Shown: one piece after another, positions 60,171 to 64,000 of the stretch
Numbering within the stretch: position 1 is the stretch's first letter
Layout: each line of letters begins with the position of its first letter
Source: Holophagales bacterium
GTDB taxonomy: Bacteria; Acidobacteriota; Thermoanaerobaculia; Multivoradales; Multivoraceae
DNA: 64,000 nt
Direction of reading: 5' to 3'
NCBI GenBank assembly: GCA_009837885.1
Contig: VXSP01000011.1
Coordinates: 62,001-126,000 of the forward strand
The notes under the pieces: model-generated
Told to the model about the DNA's origin: nothing
What the model saw: the letters and a program-made list of their open reading frames with translations, nothing else
Database searches by the model: none
Program-made: the position numbers and the translations under genes

Positions 60171-60224
60171 GCTGGCGGAACCGCGGCGACCGTTCTACTT
60201 CATCACGAGAGGGGCAGAAAAGGC

Positions 60225-60242
60225 CTACCGATCGGCCGGTAG
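60225..60242. repeat. Inverted repeat in the divergent sulfatase promoter region
   Basis: CTACCG (60225-60230) and CGGTAG (60237-60242) are perfect arms around ATCGGC. It lies midway between the divergent fusion gene and the sulfatase and is a candidate operator. Confidence 0.35.
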
Positions 60243-60328
60243 ACGGCTCCCTTCCACTCCGATCTCGATCCACTTCGCGTCGCGTGTTCCCCGCCGCTAG
60301 CAGGTGGATCAGGCCCCGCCGAAGAGAC

Positions 60329-60334
60329 TACGAT
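60329..60334 (+). promoter_or_regulatory. TANNNT -10 element for the sulfatase gene (leaderless spacing)
   Basis: TACGAT ends 6 nt before the ATG at 60341. No Shine-Dalgarno sequence lies between. Confidence 0.5.
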
Positions 60335-60340
60335 GATCCA

Positions 60341-61894
60341 ATGCTGAACCGCCAACTCTCCGACGCATCGCGTGCCAACGCCCGGTCGTTGAGACTCCTC
60401 GCGGCCGTGGCCTTCGCCGCGACGGCCTGGGCCCCGGCCGGGGCTCAGCACGACGCTCCGAACGTCCTGTTCGCGATCGCCGACGACTGGGGTTACCCGC
60501 ACGCCTCCGCCTACGGCGACCCCGTTGTCAAGACGCCGTCATTCGACCGCATTGCGAGCGAGGGTGCACTGGTCCACCATGCCTACGTCTCCTCGCCGTC
60601 CTGCACGCCGTCGCGCGGGGCGATCCTCACCGGGCAGTGGCACTGGCGGCTCGAAGGCGCCGCGAATCTCTGGAGCGTCTTCCCCGATCGCTTCGAGACC
60701 TACCAGGAGTTGCTCAAGGCGGCCGGCTACCGGACGGGCATGACGGGCAAGGGCTGGGGACCCGGGCGGACCGAAACGGAAGGCCGGGAACTCGCCGGGA
60801 GGCGCTTCGAGAGCTTCGAGTCGTTCCTGGCCGGGCTCGGAGAGGCGCAACCGTTCGCCTTCTGGCTGGGCACGTCCGATCCGCACCGTCCTTTCCGGCC
60901 CGGGTCGGGTGAGGAGAGCGGCATGGACCTCGACGCGATCCAGCTTCCCGCCGCCTTTCCCGATAGCCCGGACACCCGCGGCGACGTGGCGGACTACCAC
61001 TGGGAAGTGCAGCGCTTCGACGCTCTGGTCGGCGACGCGCTGCGGCTGCTCGACGAACAGGGTCTCGCGGAGACGACGATCGTCGTCATGACCAGCGACC
61101 ACGGCATGCCCTTCCCGCGCTGCAAGAGCAACCTCTACGACTGCGGATCGCGAGTGCCCCTGGCGATCCGCTGGCCCGAACGGCTCGCGGCCGGTGTCGA
61201 GGTCGACGCCTTCGTCAGCCTGACCGACCTGGCACCGACGTTTCTGGAAGCCGCGGGCCTTCCGCGCCCGGCGGCTATGACCGGACGCAGTCTGATGGCG
61301 CTGCTCGAGGCCGGCGACGACGAGGCCGCGGTCGAAGCGGCGGTCGCGGCCGACGGACGCGACTTGGTGCTGACCGGCAAGGAGCGGCACGTACCGGCAC
61401 AGGAAGCGCCCGACGTGGGCGGTTATCCCGGCCGCGCGATCCGTACGCACGATTTCCTCTACATCCGCAACTTCCGGCCTGATCGCTGGCCCAACGGCAC
61501 GCCGAACCACGAGCGGGCCGCCTACCCGGGCGCCTGGTTCGCCGACACGGACAACGGGCCGACGAAGACCTACATGATCGAGCACCGCGACCGGGACGCC
61601 GAGCACCGCCGGCTCTACGACCTGTCCTTCGCGAAGCGGCCCGCGGTCGAGCTCTACGACCTGCGAAGCGACCCGGACCAGCAGGTGAACGTCGCCGACG
61701 AACCGGAGTACCTGGCGACCCGGGACGAACTGGGCGAGCGGCTGATGGAGCGCCTGCGGGCGACCGGCGACCCGCGCGCCACGGGGGGCGGCGACGCCTT
61801 TGACGCCTACCCGTACCTCGGCGGCGCGCCGCTCCACCCGAGCCTGCCCCGTCAGCCGCCGGGCGCCCTCCGGCCGCCGGCTGATCAACCCTGA
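60341..61894 (+). CDS. Arylsulfatase-type sulfatase, exported
   Basis: This 517-residue protein has a signal peptide (hydrophobic about 18-33, cleavage near AGA-QH) and an alkaline-phosphatase-superfamily sulfatase domain: NVLFAIADDWGYPHAS near 41 with metal Asp pair, the formylglycine motif SPSCTPSRGAILTG near 85 (C-T-P-S-R, so a Cys-type sulfatase needing a maturase), TGMTGKGWGPG near 130, TSDPHRPF near 182 and VVMTSDHGMPFPR near 248. The C-terminal ELYDLRSDPDQQVNVA is typical. It would cut sulfate esters from a glycan or other exogenous substrate in the periplasm. The start is set by a TACGAT box 6 nt upstream. Confidence 0.92.
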   Translation: MLNRQLSDASRANARSLRLLAAVAFAATAWAPAGAQHDAPNVLFAIADDWGYPHASAYGDPVVKTPSFDRIASEGALVHHAYVSSPSCTPSRGAILTGQWHWRLEGAANLWSVFPDRFETYQELLKAAGYRTGMTGKGWGPGRTETEGRELAGRRFESFESFLAGLGEAQPFAFWLGTSDPHRPFRPGSGEESGMDLDAIQLPAAFPDSPDTRGDVADYHWEVQRFDALVGDALRLLDEQGLAETTIVVMTSDHGMPFPRCKSNLYDCGSRVPLAIRWPERLAAGVEVDAFVSLTDLAPTFLEAAGLPRPAAMTGRSLMALLEAGDDEAAVEAAVAADGRDLVLTGKERHVPAQEAPDVGGYPGRAIRTHDFLYIRNFRPDRWPNGTPNHERAAYPGAWFADTDNGPTKTYMIEHRDRDAEHRRLYDLSFAKRPAVELYDLRSDPDQQVNVADEPEYLATRDELGERLMERLRATGDPRATGGGDAFDAYPYLGGAPLHPSLPRQPPGALRPPADQP

Positions 61895-61922
61895 GTCGGC
61901 GGAGGCCCGGCAGGAAACCCGC

Positions 61923-62690
61923 ATGCGACAGGAGCGGCTGATCGGGATCGTCGGCGGCCTGGGGCCGTTTGCCCACATCGACTTCGAGCGGAAGCTCCTG
62001 GACGCGGCAAGCGAGCTGATCGGCGCGCGGCGCGACCAGGACTTCCCGCAGTGGGTGCTCTCGAGCATTCCGCAGACGCCGGACCGGACGGAGGCGTACT
62101 TCGGGGAGGCGGATGACCCGACGCCTGTGCTGCTGAGAAGCCTGGAGCGGCTGAGGCGCGCCGGCGCGGACTTCGCAGTCGTCGCCTGTAACACGGCGCA
62201 TTTGTTCCTGGACCGGCTGCGGGACGAGAGTCCGCTACCGATCATCAGCCTGATCGAGGTGACGGCGGACGAGGCGGCACGTATCGCGCCCGGTCGTTCG
62301 GTGGGACTGCTGGCCACATCCGGGACGCTGCGCTCCCGGCTGTACCACGAGCCGCTGGAGGCCAGGGGGATGCGGGCGGTGAGTCCGTTCGACCTGGAGG
62401 GCGGCGAGACGCTGCAGCGGAGCAACGTGATGGAGCCGATCTACGGTCCCTGGGTCGATGGGCGGCACCGGGGCGGCGGAATCAAGACGGATGGCGGGTC
62501 GGCATCGGCGCGGGCGTTGCTGGAAGGGGCGGCAGAACGGCTGGTCGCGGACGGGGGCGCCGACGTACTGGTGGCGGGGTGTACGGAGATTCCGTTGGCG
62601 CTTGAAGGGACGGAGGTCGCGGGAAGGCCGTTGCTCGATCCGGCGGCGTTGTTGGCGAAGGCGGCGGTGCGGTACGCGGACGGCGTTTGA
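61923..62690 (+). CDS. Aspartate/glutamate racemase family protein
   Basis: This 255-residue protein has LIGIVGGLGPFAHIDFERKLL, split as LIGIVGGLGPFAH and IDFERKLL, at the start, the first catalytic Cys in VVACNTAHLFLDRL near 83 and the second in VAGCTEIPLALEG near 217, the two-Cys pattern of the family. The length (typical racemases 230-250) fits. Members include amino-acid racemases and related hydantoin or maleate enzymes, so the substrate is open. The ATG at 61923 has AGGAAA nearby and follows the sulfatase by 28 nt, so co-transcription is likely. Confidence 0.88.
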   Translation: MRQERLIGIVGGLGPFAHIDFERKLLDAASELIGARRDQDFPQWVLSSIPQTPDRTEAYFGEADDPTPVLLRSLERLRRAGADFAVVACNTAHLFLDRLRDESPLPIISLIEVTADEAARIAPGRSVGLLATSGTLRSRLYHEPLEARGMRAVSPFDLEGGETLQRSNVMEPIYGPWVDGRHRGGGIKTDGGSASARALLEGAAERLVADGGADVLVAGCTEIPLALEGTEVAGRPLLDPAALLAKAAVRYADGV

Positions 62691-62730
62691 AGAGCCAGCT
62701 CGCGCTCGCCGCTTCGCGGCATCGCGCCCG

Positions 62731-62815
62731 GTGCCGGCGGGGACGCCGGCGCACCCAGTGGGTGGCCTCCCCAAAACGCGGAACCGCCGACGGCCTTGCG
62801 GCGCGCCGGCGGTTC
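62731..62815. terminator. Pair of GC-rich hairpins between convergent genes
   Basis: GCCGGCG/CGCCGGC with a four-base loop lies at 62733-62750, and GAACCGCCG (62781-62789) pairs with CGGCGGTTC (62807-62815). No T-tract follows. They lie between the convergent racemase and copper-protein genes and may end both transcripts. Confidence 0.4.
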
Positions 62816-62839
62816 GGTTGAGCGGACTAGCCGAGGGGC

Positions 62840-64000
62840 TTACTCGCCGCCAGCGGCTCCGGCAGCGGCGGCCTCGGCCTTCTCGCGCTGCTCGGCCATC
62901 TGCTGGAGGAAGGCGTTGGCGGCCTTCGCCTCCTCCATGTCGACGGCGCCGTCCTTGTTCTGGTCCATCATCTCGAAGTACTGCTTGATCCCGCCGGGAG
63001 CCTCTTCAAGCTGCATCTTGCCGTCGCGGCTGTCATCGGAAAGCGCGACGATGGCCGTCACGTCGATGCCCTGGCCACCACCCTGGAAGGCGCCGCGGCC
63101 CTTGTTCTCCTCGTTGATGTAGGACATGAAGCCGAAGCTCATCTCGTCGGTCGTCGGCTCGCCCCAACGTACGGCCGCGGTCGGGTCCGGGTTCGCCGGG
63201 TTGTCCTCGGAGTTGTCGAACACCGTGGTCAGGACCACGCGGGTGCCGGCGGGGACCTTCTTGCGGTCCCTGTACTTGTAGGTGGTCTGCCAGTTGAAGT
63301 CGTAGTTCGGCACGTCGAGCAGGACCTCGTGGCCGCCGTCCGGGTAGTACGCCTCGTACTTCGCCGCCTTGCCGCGCAGATGCATGTGCGGCAGGTAACC
63401 GACGATCTCCGAGTCCGAGGGGAAGGTCCACTCGGTCTGGATCGTGTAGTCCGAGTCGCCGGGCGGAACAACGAAGTCGTACTTGCCGAGGTCCGCGTTG
63501 AAGACCTCGTACTTCACTTCCTCGTCCTTGTCGTAGAACTTGAGCGCGACCGAGGACTGGTCCCAGGAGCCCGTGCCGGGGCCCGGCTCCTTGTGGTAGT
63601 GCATCTGCCACCGCAGGTTGCGGCCCGCCTTCAGCACGTCGGCCATGCCGTCCGTGTGGATCACCGGGTCGTTCCCCGGGGCTATGCCGCCCAGGCCGGG
63701 AACGATGATGTGATGAACCGCCGGGCTGCCGGGCCGGAACTCGATCGCCTTGACGTACCGATCCTCGGGGATCATCTCCTCGGTGACCGTCGTCTGGAAG
63801 TAGATGTAGAGATCCTCGACATCGTCCTCGACGAAGTAGGGCTCGTCGAACTGCAGAACGAGGTCCGGCTCGCCGATCAGCCAGCCGTCGCTGCTCGGCC
63901 ACTCGACAGGTTCCGGCGCGTCCGCGGGATCCCCGGCGGGAGCGCCGGACTCGGCCCAGTTCACCAGCAGGTCGATCTGCTCCTGGGTCAGCGTGCGCTC
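62840..64000 (-). CDS. Copper type II monooxygenase-like protein with EF-hand tail (partial, N-terminus off the window)
   Basis: About 386 residues are visible and the frame is open at the edge, where ERTLTQEQIDLLVNWAESGAP matches the end of a cytochrome-c-like or planctomycete-type haem domain, split here as ERTLTQEQIDLL and VNWAESGAP. Then come the copper-monooxygenase-like beta domains: AVHHIIVPG near the start, LRWQMHYHKEPGPG and GYLPHMHLRGKAAKYE, holding His/Met ligand candidates. The C-terminus has a calcium-loop-like DQNKDGAVDMEEA and an Ala/Glu tail. It is probably exported. Family membership is by motif; activity is unproven. Confidence 0.75.
   Translation of the reverse strand, partial: ERTLTQEQIDLLVNWAESGAPAGDPADAPEPVEWPSSDGWLIGEPDLVLQFDEPYFVEDDVEDLYIYFQTTVTEEMIPEDRYVKAIEFRPGSPAVHHIIVPGLGGIAPGNDPVIHTDGMADVLKAGRNLRWQMHYHKEPGPGTGSWDQSSVALKFYDKDEEVKYEVFNADLGKYDFVVPPGDSDYTIQTEWTFPSDSEIVGYLPHMHLRGKAAKYEAYYPDGGHEVLLDVPNYDFNWQTTYKYRDRKKVPAGTRVVLTTVFDNSEDNPANPDPTAAVRWGEPTTDEMSFGFMSYINEENKGRGAFQGGGQGIDVTAIVALSDDSRDGKMQLEEAPGGIKQYFEMMDQNKDGAVDMEEAKAANAFLQQMAEQREKAEAAAAGAAGGE

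Overview
The window is GC-rich (about 70% by eye), densely coded, and comes from a diderm bacterium. It has lipid A genes (lpxA, lpxD), BamA, a Skp-like chaperone, the LolCD pair and Lgt. The best taxonomic pointer is a 590-residue protein of the VWFA-related Acidobacterial domain type at 3383-5155. With two PQQ-like beta-propeller proteins and a sulfatase this suggests an uncultured Acidobacteriota lineage, perhaps near Thermoanaerobaculia; the phylum is an inference and the class a guess.

Layout. 1-6820 (minus): two groups, a VWFA-like exported protein followed by small membrane proteins, a DUF2064 glycosyltransferase, Nnr and TsaE; and lgt-thiD. 6865-12596: NrnA-like phosphoesterase (plus), then guaA, gpsA, plsY and cinA (minus). 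12600-16210 is an accessory island: a 33-bp perfect inverted repeat, an orphan AbrB-type antitoxin, McrBC restriction, and an orphan VapB antitoxin with a four-codon vapC-like stub. 16246-18871: deoA, a YfgM-like TPR protein, tatA, a tRNA-like remnant and tRNA-Arg(CCU). 18927-25274: an eight-gene operon lpxD-fabZ-lpxA-gfo-mtnP-surE-pcm-apt. 25350-34120: a PQQ propeller gene that splits the classical bamA-skp-lpxD cluster, then ompH, bamA, clpC, lolD and lolC. 34133-37099: hpt diverging from pnp-lysS. 37149-45432: a minus-strand run hisS, aspS, aroB, ftsY, ribD, ribE and an unknown gene. 45498-55362: an AI-2E family transporter, AddA and AddB, a second PQQ propeller protein and a cupin. 55408-60341 is a second accessory-looking region: small membrane protein, tandem SnoaL protein with a broken extra copy, a membrane protein with an acidic 15-bp-repeat linker paired with a permuted papain-like enzyme, and a Dph6-type PP-loop ATPase fused to an AraC helix-turn-helix. 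The window ends with a sulfatase, an Asp/Glu racemase-like protein and a partial copper-monooxygenase-like protein.

Many neighbours are translationally coupled by 4-nt start/stop overlaps (ATGA, GTGA, TTGA). At operon heads a TANNNT hexamer repeatedly lies exactly 6-7 nt upstream of the start codon (lgt, nrnA, cinA, lpxD, clpC, hisS, cupin, the Dph6-AraC fusion, sulfatase), a signature of leaderless transcription that I used to choose several starts.

Functionally the window joins envelope biogenesis (Lpx, Bam, Lol, Lgt, PlsY), purine salvage (MtnP, Apt, Pnp, Hpt, SurE, GuaA), translation (LysS, HisS, AspS, TsaE), damage repair (Nnr, Pcm, AddAB) and riboflavin and shikimate synthesis. I see no CRISPR array, rRNA operon, transposase or prophage. 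No gene-free stretch exceeds 300 bases; the longest are 12597-12883 (the inverted repeat) and 58699-58956 (nothing convincing).
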